From assembly GCA_002402165.1 (NCBI GenBank), contig NVVI01000047.1, positions 9,133-17,930 of the forward strand: a DNA stretch of 8,798 nucleotides, given 5' to 3'. Of the stretch, positions 1 through 6,803 are shown one piece after another. The notes under the pieces were generated by a model. The model did not search any database. It was given only the letters and a program-made list of their open reading frames with translations, and was not told where the DNA came from. Origin of the DNA: Flavobacteriales bacterium. Its GTDB lineage: Bacteria > Bacteroidota > Bacteroidia > Flavobacteriales_E > Vicingaceae. The stretch's first letter is position 1, and each line of letters opens with the position of its first letter. Both the position numbers and the translations under genes were made by a program.

Positions 1-1199
1 ATTTTAAATACACCGTTGGTTGCAATTTCTTCGCCTTCTTCTAAGCCTTTTTTAACAACATAAAAATCACCTGCATCTTCACCTAAAATAATCTCACGAT
101 AAATAAATGAATTATGGTCTCTATTTGGTAGTTTAACATATACCACCGCTCTTTTCCCTGTCCATAGTGCAGCTGATTTTGGAATTAAAATCACATTCTC
201 ATCTATCGGTAGTTTAGAAATAATAACACCATTAGCAAACATATCTGGTTTTAACAATCCTTTAGCATTTGGTATCTCGACTCTTACGTAGGCAACTCTT
301 GTTTTAGGATTAATAAAAGGATCGATAAAAGAGATCTTTGCATTAAATATTTTACCTGGAACAGACTTGAGTTCTATTGCTAATTTATCGTCTAATTTAA
401 TCCAAGGCAAATCATTTTCATAAGCTTCAAAAAGTATCCAGACCTTACTTAAGTCAGTAATTTCCAATAAGGTTTGACCTTCCTTGACATAATCTCCTTC
501 TGCCACCATTCGCATCATCACATAACCGCTATGGTCAGATAATATATTAACTTCATTTTGAACTTTTCCAGATTTTTCCAGTTCCGCAATCTGCTTATCA
601 GTAAATTTCCATTGTTTAATTTTGTTACGGGCCGCTTCAACTAATGCTGGGTTAGTAGATTTGTCTTTTAACACCTCAAATAATTCTTTTTGTGCAGTCA
701 CTAATTCAGCAGAATAAATAGTTGCTAACTTTTGACCTTTATACACTTTTTCTCCCGTAAAATTGATAAATAACTTCTCTATCCTTCCTGAAAAATGAAC
801 CACTTGTGAATACATTAAACGTTCATCTGCTTTTACTTTCCCTAGTAAACGAATTTCTTTTTCTGGCTTTTCCTTTTTTACAATATAAGTTTGTATTTCA
901 GCCAATTTCATTGCAGCATCCGACATTGGAACTTCATCTGGCAGAGCATCATCACTACCCATAGAATTGTCTAACGGAATTAAATCCATTCCACATAAAG
1001 GACAACTTCCTGGCTTATCTTGTTGTATTTGAGGATGCATAGAACAAGTCCAAATTTCTGCTATTACTTCACTACTTTCTTGAGTAGCTGTATCTTCATT
1101 AGTAGATGAATTCCCTCCTCCCATAAATTTTCCAATACCTATTCCTAGTATCAATACCAGCACAATTACTATCCATTTATTTTTTAATATATTTTTCAT
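1..1199 (-). CDS. cusB: CusB-like RND efflux periplasmic adaptor (membrane fusion protein) with N-terminal heavy-metal-binding domain; 3' end cut by window edge
   Basis: I translated this by hand from the ATG at 1199-1197. It stays open for 399 codons to the window edge, so the C-terminus is missing. Residues 9-22 are a hydrophobic anchor or uncleaved signal with no lipobox cysteine, followed by a Gly/Ser/Thr linker. Residues 50-76 match the heavy-metal-binding domain of CusB-type adaptors: C52-x-M54-H55-P, then C66-P-x-C69-G-M71. A barrel-sandwich/hairpin adaptor core follows (about 115-265, with 'GEKVYKGQKL' and 'EGDYVKEGQTLLEI'), then the beta-barrel region with 'PFINPKTRVAYVRVEIPN'. A local Met cluster (M228, M229, M231) lies in the second lipoyl half. 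Adaptors of this family join the inner-membrane RND pump to the TolC-type channel and pass periplasmic Cu(I)/Ag(I) to the pump. The gene starts 10 bp after the channel gene, which fits an operon. No Shine-Dalgarno is evident; the AGGAAG upstream is the end of the preceding gene. The Cus assignment is stronger than Czc because of the metal-binding domain and the partner pump. Confidence 0.93.
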   Translation of the reverse strand, partial: MKNILKNKWIVIVLVLILGIGIGKFMGGGNSSTNEDTATQESSEVIAEIWTCSMHPQIQQDKPGSCPLCGMDLIPLDNSMGSDDALPDEVPMSDAAMKLAEIQTYIVKKEKPEKEIRLLGKVKADERLMYSQVVHFSGRIEKLFINFTGEKVYKGQKLATIYSAELVTAQKELFEVLKDKSTNPALVEAARNKIKQWKFTDKQIAELEKSGKVQNEVNILSDHSGYVMMRMVAEGDYVKEGQTLLEITDLSKVWILFEAYENDLPWIKLDDKLAIELKSVPGKIFNAKISFIDPFINPKTRVAYVRVEIPNAKGLLKPDMFANGVIISKLPIDENVILIPKSAALWTGKRAVVYVKLPNRDHNSFIYREIILGEDAGDFYVVKKGLEEGEEIATNGVFK

Positions 1200-1209
1200 A
1201 ATTCTAAAT

Positions 1210-2490
1210 TTATCTTCCTAATAAATAATTTATAAAAGCAGCAGCAGCATTTTTATCTGCTCGTGCTTTATCTTGTTCAAGTGCATATTTCAACACTTTT
1301 CTTTCCATTCTAAGCACTTCTTCAAAATTTTGACTATTAGTTGAATAGGCTGTTAAAAGAATGGCTAAGGATTTTTCAGCTAACTTTAGTTGTTTTTCAA
1401 ACAGTACAATTCTTCGTTCACCATCTTTATAATCTTTGTATCCTTTTTCGAATAAAATGATTAATTGGTTTTGCTTATCCTCTTTTTTAAATTGAGTTGC
1501 TTCCATATACAACGAGGCTTCCTTTATCATTGCCTTGTATTTTTTACGATACAACGGAATGGTAATCCCTATTTTTGGAAATAAGATAGCATCTTTTCCA
1601 TTTTCGCTTCCTAAATTTGGATTACTACTATTCCCAACCAAAATATAGTCAACCCCAATTGAAAATTTTGGTGCTCCCATTTTTTTTGCTGCAATTTCTT
1701 GCTTTTGAAAAGAAGCTATTTTGTATTCTAATTGCTTTACTAAATGATTATTATTGGTAATACTGTCTAACAATGTTTCTTTAGACATTGTTAAAATATC
1801 ATCCCATAACACATCGGGAGTAACAATAGAATTTTCTACTGGTTGGTTGAGTAATTTATTAAACTGAACCTCCAAAGCCCATTTAGTATCTATCAAATAT
1901 GCCAATTGATTTTCTAACTCATTAATTTCCATTTCAACTCTCATTTCATCAACTGCGGATGCTTTTCCGGTTTCCAACTTAATTAAAGCCAATTGCTGAA
2001 AGGTGCTTAGGATAGCTAAATTTTCTCGAGTAATAGCTATTCCTTTTTTTACAAAATAGATGTTGAAATATGCAGATTTAATATCAAAAAACAATTTCGA
2101 TTTTTCTTCTTCGAAAGCTTCATACTTTGCTTTTGCTCTTTCAATAACAACAGCCTCTTTAGCGTTTAGTGTTCCAAACCAAGGGAACATTTGGCTAATA
2201 CCAAATTTAGCTTGCTGTGGTCCAACCCTCGTTTCTACTGGAGAGATAAAATATCCAAAAGAAATTGTCGGATCAGGTAAACTTCCCACTTGTGGAACTT
2301 TTTCCAACGCTGCATTGTATACTGAAAATTTTGCTTTTAAGCCAGGATTGTTTTCTGCCCCTATCTCTAAATAAGTGTTTAGTTCGTTTTGAGCATTTAA
2401 GGTTGTAGATGTTAGAAGATAGAAAATAGAAAATAGAAAATATCTAAAATCTAAATTCCAACCTCTAATATCTAAGTTTTTATTTCCCAT
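1210..2490 (-). CDS. TolC-family outer-membrane channel of the metal efflux system
   Basis: The 426-residue protein has the usual length for the outer membrane efflux protein family. After the signal region the mature start has the pattern 'NNPGLKAKF', followed by 'PQVGSLPDPTISFGYF' (66-81), typical of TolC-like proteins in Bacteroidota Cus/Czc operons. The long helical repeats include 'KLETGKASAVDEMRVEMEIN' (171-190) and the second-half counterpart 'AYSTNSQNFEEVLRMERKVL' (381-400). It should form the trimeric exit duct for the CusA/CusB-like pump. The N-terminus is odd: residues 1-16 are an unusually long, charged n-region, and the hydrophobic core (about 17-27) is encoded by tandem TTTTCTA heptamers; cleavage is likely after A33 ('LNA|Q'). 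The ATG overlaps the end of the preceding four-helix gene by 11 nt, so translation may be coupled. I see no better ATG between this one and the mature region. The start is therefore accepted, although the original start may have been displaced by the repeat cassette. Confidence 0.9.
   Translation of the reverse strand: MGNKNLDIRGWNLDFRYFLFSIFYLLTSTTLNAQNELNTYLEIGAENNPGLKAKFSVYNAALEKVPQVGSLPDPTISFGYFISPVETRVGPQQAKFGISQMFPWFGTLNAKEAVVIERAKAKYEAFEEEKSKLFFDIKSAYFNIYFVKKGIAITRENLAILSTFQQLALIKLETGKASAVDEMRVEMEINELENQLAYLIDTKWALEVQFNKLLNQPVENSIVTPDVLWDDILTMSKETLLDSITNNNHLVKQLEYKIASFQKQEIAAKKMGAPKFSIGVDYILVGNSSNPNLGSENGKDAILFPKIGITIPLYRKKYKAMIKEASLYMEATQFKKEDKQNQLIILFEKGYKDYKDGERRIVLFEKQLKLAEKSLAILLTAYSTNSQNFEEVLRMERKVLKYALEQDKARADKNAAAAFINYLLGR
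2406..2475 (-). repeat. Ten-unit heptamer array with inverted halves, inside the 5' end of the channel gene
   Basis: Read on the minus strand from 2475 down to 2406, the DNA divides into ten consecutive 7-bp units. The first five fit TTRGANN (TTAGATA, TTAGAGG, TTGGAAT, TTAGATT, TTAGATA). The last five end in TCTA (TTTTCTA three times, TCTTCTA, ACATCTA). The second half is therefore roughly the reverse complement of the first, and an imperfect long hairpin is possible (about 24 of 34 positions agree by eye). The array lies wholly in coding sequence and encodes about residues 6-29 of the TolC-family protein, including its hydrophobic signal core. It is related to the array at 2864-2913 on the other side of the four-helix gene. 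Confidence 0.8.
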
Positions 2491-2848
2491 AATTTTTCCA
2501 GTTTTGATGTAGTTTGGTTAACATTTTTCCCACCTGATTAATCTCATCTTTTAACTGTTGGTAATCTTCTTTAGTTAAATAATTACACTCAAAAGCAAAG
2601 TCTAACCAATTTTCAGTTTCTGAATTAGAACCCAAAGCATGTATTAAATGCTGTTTAAATACATTTTCATACTCTCTTTTAGCCCATCCTTCAGTAATAT
2701 TGGCACTAATTGATCTTGATGAACGAACAATTTGAGAGGTTAAAGAATAAACCTCTTCTTTAGGAAACTTTCGAGTTATCCAAAAGATATCCATTGCCAT
2801 TTTAAATGACCTCTTGTAAATTTCTAAATCCCTATATGATGCAATCAT
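2480..2848 (-). CDS. Four-helix-bundle protein, 23S rRNA intervening-sequence (IVP/S23) family
   Basis: The 122-residue protein matches the four-helix-bundle family first known from ORFs in 23S rRNA intervening sequences. Family landmarks in order are 'YRDLEIYKRS' (5-14), 'FPKEEVYSLTSQIVRSSRSI' (28-47), the conserved 'SANITEGWAK' (48-57), and 'ALGSNSETENWLDFAF' (71-86), with a final helix from about 93 to 118. It lacks a signal peptide and membrane segments, so it should be cytosolic. Full-length members form small helical bundles that oligomerise, and a relative (bAvd) is an accessory protein in diversity-generating retroelements. The molecular role of stand-alone copies is unclear to me. 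The gene begins 40 bp after the cusA stop and overlaps the channel gene by 11 nt, splitting an otherwise standard efflux operon. Heptamer arrays lie on both sides. Family assignment is firm; any link to metal resistance is doubtful. Confidence 0.92.
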   Translation of the reverse strand: MIASYRDLEIYKRSFKMAMDIFWITRKFPKEEVYSLTSQIVRSSRSISANITEGWAKREYENVFKQHLIHALGSNSETENWLDFAFECNYLTKEDYQQLKDEINQVGKMLTKLHQNWKNYGK

Positions 2849-2863
2849 TTATTTTAATTTTAT

Positions 2864-2913
2864 TATCTAACTTTCTAACCTCCAATATCTAGTTTCTCAT
2901 CTCTATCTTCTGA
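2864..2913 (-). repeat. Heptamer array spanning the cusA 3' end and the cusA/four-helix spacer
   Basis: On the minus strand, from 2913 down to 2864, seven 7-bp units fit the loose pattern NNRGANN: TCAGAAG, ATAGAGA, TGAGAAA, CTAGATA, TTGGAGG, TTAGAAA and TTAGATA. One extra G precedes the last unit, and an eighth degenerate unit (TTCGAAA) precedes the first. The cusA stop codon TAG lies inside the CTAGATA unit. The segment 2873-2895 is nearly identical to 2456-2479 in the other array. Just upstream in cusA is a perfect 5-bp inverted repeat with a 3-bp loop (GAATC-TTT-GATTC on the plus strand, 2918-2930). Confidence 0.75.
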
Positions 2914-5900
2914 TTTCGAATCTTTGATTCTTGCCACATACAGTACAATACAGGCATTATAAACATTGTCATAACCGCAATTATCATCCCTCCAAATAAT
3001 GGAATGGACATTGGTCCCATAATATCAGAACCTTTACCTTGAGAAGTTAATACTGGTATTAATGCGATAACGGTTGTTGCTGTGGTAAGTACTGCAGGTC
3101 TAACTCTTTTAGATGCAGCTAATAATACCATCGCCCTTATCTTATCTTTAGTATCAGGTTTCTCCTTCTCAAATAACTGAGTTAAGTAGGTTCCCATTAA
3201 CACCCCATCATCGGTTGCTACTCCAAATAAAGCTATAAAACCAACCCAAACAGCCACACTTAAGTTAACAGTATGAACCTGAAATAGATCCCTGAGGTTG
3301 ATGTCTCCAACTGAAAAATCTAAAAAGTCTGGCTGTCCATATAGCCATAGCATAATAAACCCTCCAGAAAAGGCAACAATTAAACCGCTAAAAATCATTG
3401 AAGTAACAGCTACCGAACGAAATTGAAAATACAAAATCAAGAAAATAATCAATAACGCAATTGGAACAACTATCATTAATCGTTTAGTTGCTCTTACTTG
3501 GTTTTCATAATTTCCAGTAAATCGATAACTCACTCCTGCCGGCAATACAAACTCTCCTGATTCCATTTTTTCTGCAAATAATGCTTGTGCATCTTCCACT
3601 ACATCAACTTCGGCAAAACCTTCCTTCTTATCAAAAATAACGTAACTCACTAAAAAGGTGTCTTCACTTTTTATGACTTGAGGACCTCTCACGTAGTTAA
3701 ATTCCACTAATTCTTCTAAAGGAACCTGAACTCCTGATGGTGTAGGAATTAACACTCTTTTCAAATCCTCAGGATTATCTCTAAATTCTCTAGCATATCT
3801 TACTCGAACAGGAAAACGTTCTCTTCCTTCAACTGTTTTAGTTAATGGCATTCCTCCAATAGCAACACTAATAACTTTTTGCATATCGGCTATGGTTAAA
3901 CCATATCGTGCAATTGCTTCACGATTAATGTCAATTTCTAAATAAGGTTTACCAACTACCCTATCAGCAAATACGGCATTTGCTTCTACACTTGGAACTT
4001 GTTTTAACAAGGCCTCAATATCATATCCAACTTTTTCAATGGTTTCTAAATCTGGCCCAAAAACTTTAATTCCCATAGGGGCTCGCATTCCTGTGGCTAA
4101 CATCACCAGTCGTGTTTGAATTGGTTGTAATTTAGGAGCTGATGTTAATCCGGGTATTTTAGAATAGGCCAATATTTCTTTCCAAATATCATCAGGAGAT
4201 TGAATGGTTGTTCTCCATTGTCTAAAATATTCTCCATCTTCATCTTCTTCTAACTCTTCAGTTGGAATGGAACGAAATTCATCTTCTGCATACTTATAGG
4301 TAGAACCATCTTTTAACACAAACGCATTGTTATCATCTATTTTAAAACGAATTTTTCGTCCATCTTCATCTACTTTATATTCTGACAAGTAATTAATGAC
4401 ATTTTCATACATTGAAACAGGAGCAGGATCTAGTGCAGAATTTACACGCCCCCATTTACCAACGGTTATATCAACTTCAGGAATAGCATTAAGATTTCTA
4501 TCTAATTTACGGATAACATCTACATTTTCTTCCACACCAGAGTGAGGCATAGTAGTTGGCATCAATAAGAAAGATCCTTCATCTAAAGAAGGCATAAATT
4601 CCTTTCCTAATCCAGGGAAAGTTTCATCCAATTTATTCCAAGTAGTAGTATTTTTAACTGCATCGGGCATAAAGCTAAATATGGAACTAAAACCAAGCCA
4701 AGCATTTATTCCAAAAAGAATAACAAAAATAGGGGCCATTAAAAAAGTCCACTTGTTTTCTAAACACCAATTTAATATACGCTTGTAAAAATGAACAATG
4801 GACATTAAGGCTCCAAGGATCAGCCCTACCGTAATAGCCACAAATAAAAGGTTAAAAAAGAAACTGTTTTGAGCTCCTAATGGCATCCATACCAATGCTA
4901 TAAAATAGATAACTATAAATACAGTAATAATAATATTTATCCAATTCACATATTTCCGCTTATTTTCTGGCCATTTAAACTCTAGTAGATTATTTACTCC
5001 ATATAAAATAAGAGCTCCTGATAACCAACTTCCGTAACCTATCATAAAAGTTAAACCTAAAATAATTAATAGCCCGTTCCATACTTTACTCATCTTTCCC
5101 TTATCAAATCTAATGGAGAATAAAAGGTGCGTAAATGTTGGAATAAACAATACTCCAATAATTAAAGCTGATAACATTGCAAATGTTTTCGTAAAAGCCA
5201 AGGGGGTAAATAATTTTCCTTCGGCTGCCTGCATCGCAAAAATGGGCAAGAAACTAACAATGGTAGTAAACAGGGCAGTTATCACTGCTGAAGCAACCTC
5301 TGATGCTCCTTGGTAAATTACTTCTAGGAGTTCTTTGCCTCTTTTACCTACATTCTCTGGGAGTTCTACGTGCTGAATTATATTTTCTGTGAATACAATT
5401 CCCACATCTACCATTACTCCAATTGCAATTGCGATACCAGATAACGCAACAATATTTGCATCTACTCCAAACTGACGCATCATTACAAAAGTGATAAGAA
5501 CACCTATTGGTAATAAACTTGTAATTAATATAGAAGCTCTTAAGTTTAGTACTAAAACTAGTACAACCAGTAAAGCAATTAACATTTCCAATGAAAGTGC
5601 TTCTTCTAAGGTTCCTAAGGTTTCCTTGATTAATCCTGTTCTATCATAAAAAGGAATAATAGTAACTCTAGATACTGTTCCATCGGCCAAGGTTTTGGTA
5701 GGTAATCCTGCTTCAATTTCTTTAATTTTTTCTTTTACCCTATCTATTACTTGCAGTGGATTTGCACCATAACGTGCCACAACAGAACCTCCAACAGCTT
5801 CTGAACCACCTTTATCTAATCCACCTCTTCTGGTTGCTGGTCCAAATTGAACTTTAGCTACATCTTTAATTCGAATAGGAACATTATCATTAGAAATAAT

Positions 5901-6695
5901 GACACTTTCTTCCAAGTCTTTTAAACTCCGAATGTAGCCTAATCCACGTATTAAATACTCAACTTTATTGTACTCAATAGTTCTTGCTCCAATGTCGAGA
6001 TTACTCTTTTTAACCGCCATCATTATTTGAGCAACTGTTACATTGTGAGCTTTCATTGCATTAGGATCAATATCAACTTGATATTCTTTTACAAATCCAC
6101 CTATTGTTCCTACTTCAGAAACTCCTTTTACAGCAGTTAACGCATAACTCACCTGAAAATCTTGTATGGTTCGGAGTTCTTGAGGATCCCAGCCTCCGGC
6201 AGGGTTTCCATCCTTATCTCTCCCTTCTAAAGTGTACCAATACACTTGTCCTAATGCTGTTGCGTCTGGACCTAGAGCTGGTGAAACATCTGATGGTAAT
6301 AAACCACTTGATAAAGAATTTAGTTTTTCTAAAACCCTTGTCCTACTCCAGTAAAACTCCACATCATCTTCAAAAATAAGGTAGATGCTTGATAATCCAA
6401 AAATGGAATTACTACGAATTGTTTTTACTCCTGGTATTCCCAAAAGAGCAGTAGTTAGCGGATAACTTATTTGATCCTCTATATCTTGAGGGGAACGACC
6501 CGACCATTCTGTATATACGATTTGTTGATTCTCCCCAATATCAGGAATTGCATCTACAGGAACTGGATCTCTTGGGATAATGGTATCTCCCCAATTGAAA
6601 GGTGCAGTTGAAATTCCCCACATAACTAATGCACCAAGCAGCAGCAAGGTTACTAATTTGTTTTCGAGAAAATATCTAATTATTTTGTTTAACAT
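2889..6695 (-). CDS. cusA: CusA-like heavy-metal efflux RND permease (HME-RND family)
   Basis: This 1268-residue inner-membrane proton antiporter is the pump of the tripartite system. The N-terminus has the RND helix (about 13-30), the family signature 'DAIPDIGENQQIVYTEWSGR' (48-67) and 'YPLTTALLGIPGV' (78-90). TM4 carries D430 in 'IGVMVDVGIVFTEN', equivalent to the proton-relay Asp of E. coli CusA. The three methionines that bind Cu(I)/Ag(I) in CusA (M573, M623, M672) appear as M712 ('LLMPTTMP'), M762 ('APVSMYEN') and M865 ('LVMLATGMRAPMGI'), which favours monovalent copper or silver over Zn/Co/Cd. D1162 stands where CusA has E939, and A1201 replaces K984. The protein is about 220 residues longer than E. 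coli CusA. Extra hydrophobic segments occupy about 540-633 and an acidic stretch about 775-830. From memory, long CusA forms are common in Bacteroidota. The last residues, 'SKIRNQKIEMRN', are encoded by or next to the heptamer array. The start follows an A/T-rich leader without Shine-Dalgarno. Confidence 0.95.
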   Translation of the reverse strand: MLNKIIRYFLENKLVTLLLLGALVMWGISTAPFNWGDTIIPRDPVPVDAIPDIGENQQIVYTEWSGRSPQDIEDQISYPLTTALLGIPGVKTIRSNSIFGLSSIYLIFEDDVEFYWSRTRVLEKLNSLSSGLLPSDVSPALGPDATALGQVYWYTLEGRDKDGNPAGGWDPQELRTIQDFQVSYALTAVKGVSEVGTIGGFVKEYQVDIDPNAMKAHNVTVAQIMMAVKKSNLDIGARTIEYNKVEYLIRGLGYIRSLKDLEESVIISNDNVPIRIKDVAKVQFGPATRRGGLDKGGSEAVGGSVVARYGANPLQVIDRVKEKIKEIEAGLPTKTLADGTVSRVTIIPFYDRTGLIKETLGTLEEALSLEMLIALLVVLVLVLNLRASILITSLLPIGVLITFVMMRQFGVDANIVALSGIAIAIGVMVDVGIVFTENIIQHVELPENVGKRGKELLEVIYQGASEVASAVITALFTTIVSFLPIFAMQAAEGKLFTPLAFTKTFAMLSALIIGVLFIPTFTHLLFSIRFDKGKMSKVWNGLLIILGLTFMIGYGSWLSGALILYGVNNLLEFKWPENKRKYVNWINIIITVFIVIYFIALVWMPLGAQNSFFFNLLFVAITVGLILGALMSIVHFYKRILNWCLENKWTFLMAPIFVILFGINAWLGFSSIFSFMPDAVKNTTTWNKLDETFPGLGKEFMPSLDEGSFLLMPTTMPHSGVEENVDVIRKLDRNLNAIPEVDITVGKWGRVNSALDPAPVSMYENVINYLSEYKVDEDGRKIRFKIDDNNAFVLKDGSTYKYAEDEFRSIPTEELEEDEDGEYFRQWRTTIQSPDDIWKEILAYSKIPGLTSAPKLQPIQTRLVMLATGMRAPMGIKVFGPDLETIEKVGYDIEALLKQVPSVEANAVFADRVVGKPYLEIDINREAIARYGLTIADMQKVISVAIGGMPLTKTVEGRERFPVRVRYAREFRDNPEDLKRVLIPTPSGVQVPLEELVEFNYVRGPQVIKSEDTFLVSYVIFDKKEGFAEVDVVEDAQALFAEKMESGEFVLPAGVSYRFTGNYENQVRATKRLMIVVPIALLIIFLILYFQFRSVAVTSMIFSGLIVAFSGGFIMLWLYGQPDFLDFSVGDINLRDLFQVHTVNLSVAVWVGFIALFGVATDDGVLMGTYLTQLFEKEKPDTKDKIRAMVLLAASKRVRPAVLTTATTVIALIPVLTSQGKGSDIMGPMSIPLFGGMIIAVMTMFIMPVLYCMWQESKIRNQKIEMRN

Positions 6696-6724
6696 TATTT
6701 TGATTTATTGATGTGATAATGAGT

Positions 6725-6755
6725 AAAATGTACTAATGAAATCATCGCACAAAAA
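6725..6755 (-). promoter_or_regulatory. Candidate Bacteroidota-type promoter for cusA and downstream genes
   Basis: On the minus strand, TTTTTG (6755-6750) is followed after 17 bp by TACATTTT (6732-6725). The latter matches 7 of 8 positions of the Bacteroidota -7 element TAnnTTTG, and the former contains the TTG of the -33 element. Transcription would begin some 20-25 nt before the cusA ATG. The -33 element overlaps the 3' foot of the hairpin at 6754-6787. This is a consensus match by eye in AT-rich DNA, so chance is a real possibility. Confidence 0.35.
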
Positions 6756-6787
6756 TGCTCTTGATATAAAAAGTATATCAATGCATT
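6754..6787 (-). terminator. Hairpin between the HYC_CC_PP-like gene and cusA; possible weak terminator or attenuator
   Basis: The inner stem is perfect over 8 bp (TTGATATA 6761-6768 with TATATCAA 6774-6781, 5-nt loop). A 2x1 internal loop separates it from an outer 5-bp stem (AATGC 6754-6758 with GCATT 6783-6787). Read on the minus strand, the 3' arm runs directly into more T residues (GCATTTTTG), giving a terminator-like tail. The stem is AT-rich and hence weak. It could limit read-through from the receptor/HYC genes into cusA, or be an operator palindrome. Confidence 0.4.
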
Positions 6788-6803
6788 AACATTAAATCAA
6801 AAA

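Larger units (their letters stand above)
2406..2913 (-). mobile_element. Putative repeat-bounded cassette carrying the four-helix-bundle gene
   Basis: The four-helix-bundle gene sits between two heptamer arrays. Next to the gene is a direct repeat: 2456-2479 and 2873-2895 differ by two substitutions and one single-base indel over 23-24 bp. Further out is a perfect 10-bp inverted repeat: agaagataga at 2414-2423 against tctatcttct at 2902-2911. There is no transposase, integrase or reverse transcriptase in the window, so if this unit is mobile it must depend on functions elsewhere. In 23S rRNA, intervening sequences carrying this protein family are hairpin-flanked insertions, so the arrangement recalls them in a protein-coding operon. 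The repeats are seen directly; mobility is inference. A locally expanded repeat beside an ordinary gene is the alternative. Confidence 0.45.

Noticed and set aside
1205..1216. AGGAAG upstream of the cusB start as a Shine-Dalgarno
   Set aside because: It is the last codons of the channel gene (Gly-Arg) and lies too far from the ATG; no other gene here has such a site.
2060..2374. Plus-strand open frame of 104 codons inside the channel gene
   Set aside because: It lies antisense to a well-supported TolC-family gene and its translation resembles no family I know.
2480..2848. Four-helix gene as the accessory protein of a diversity-generating retroelement
   Set aside because: No reverse transcriptase, template repeat or variable-repeat target is present in the window; family resemblance alone does not support it.
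5113..6379. Plus-strand open frames at 5113-5316 and 6104-6379
   Set aside because: Both lie antisense to conserved CusA coding sequence and have no recognisable motifs.
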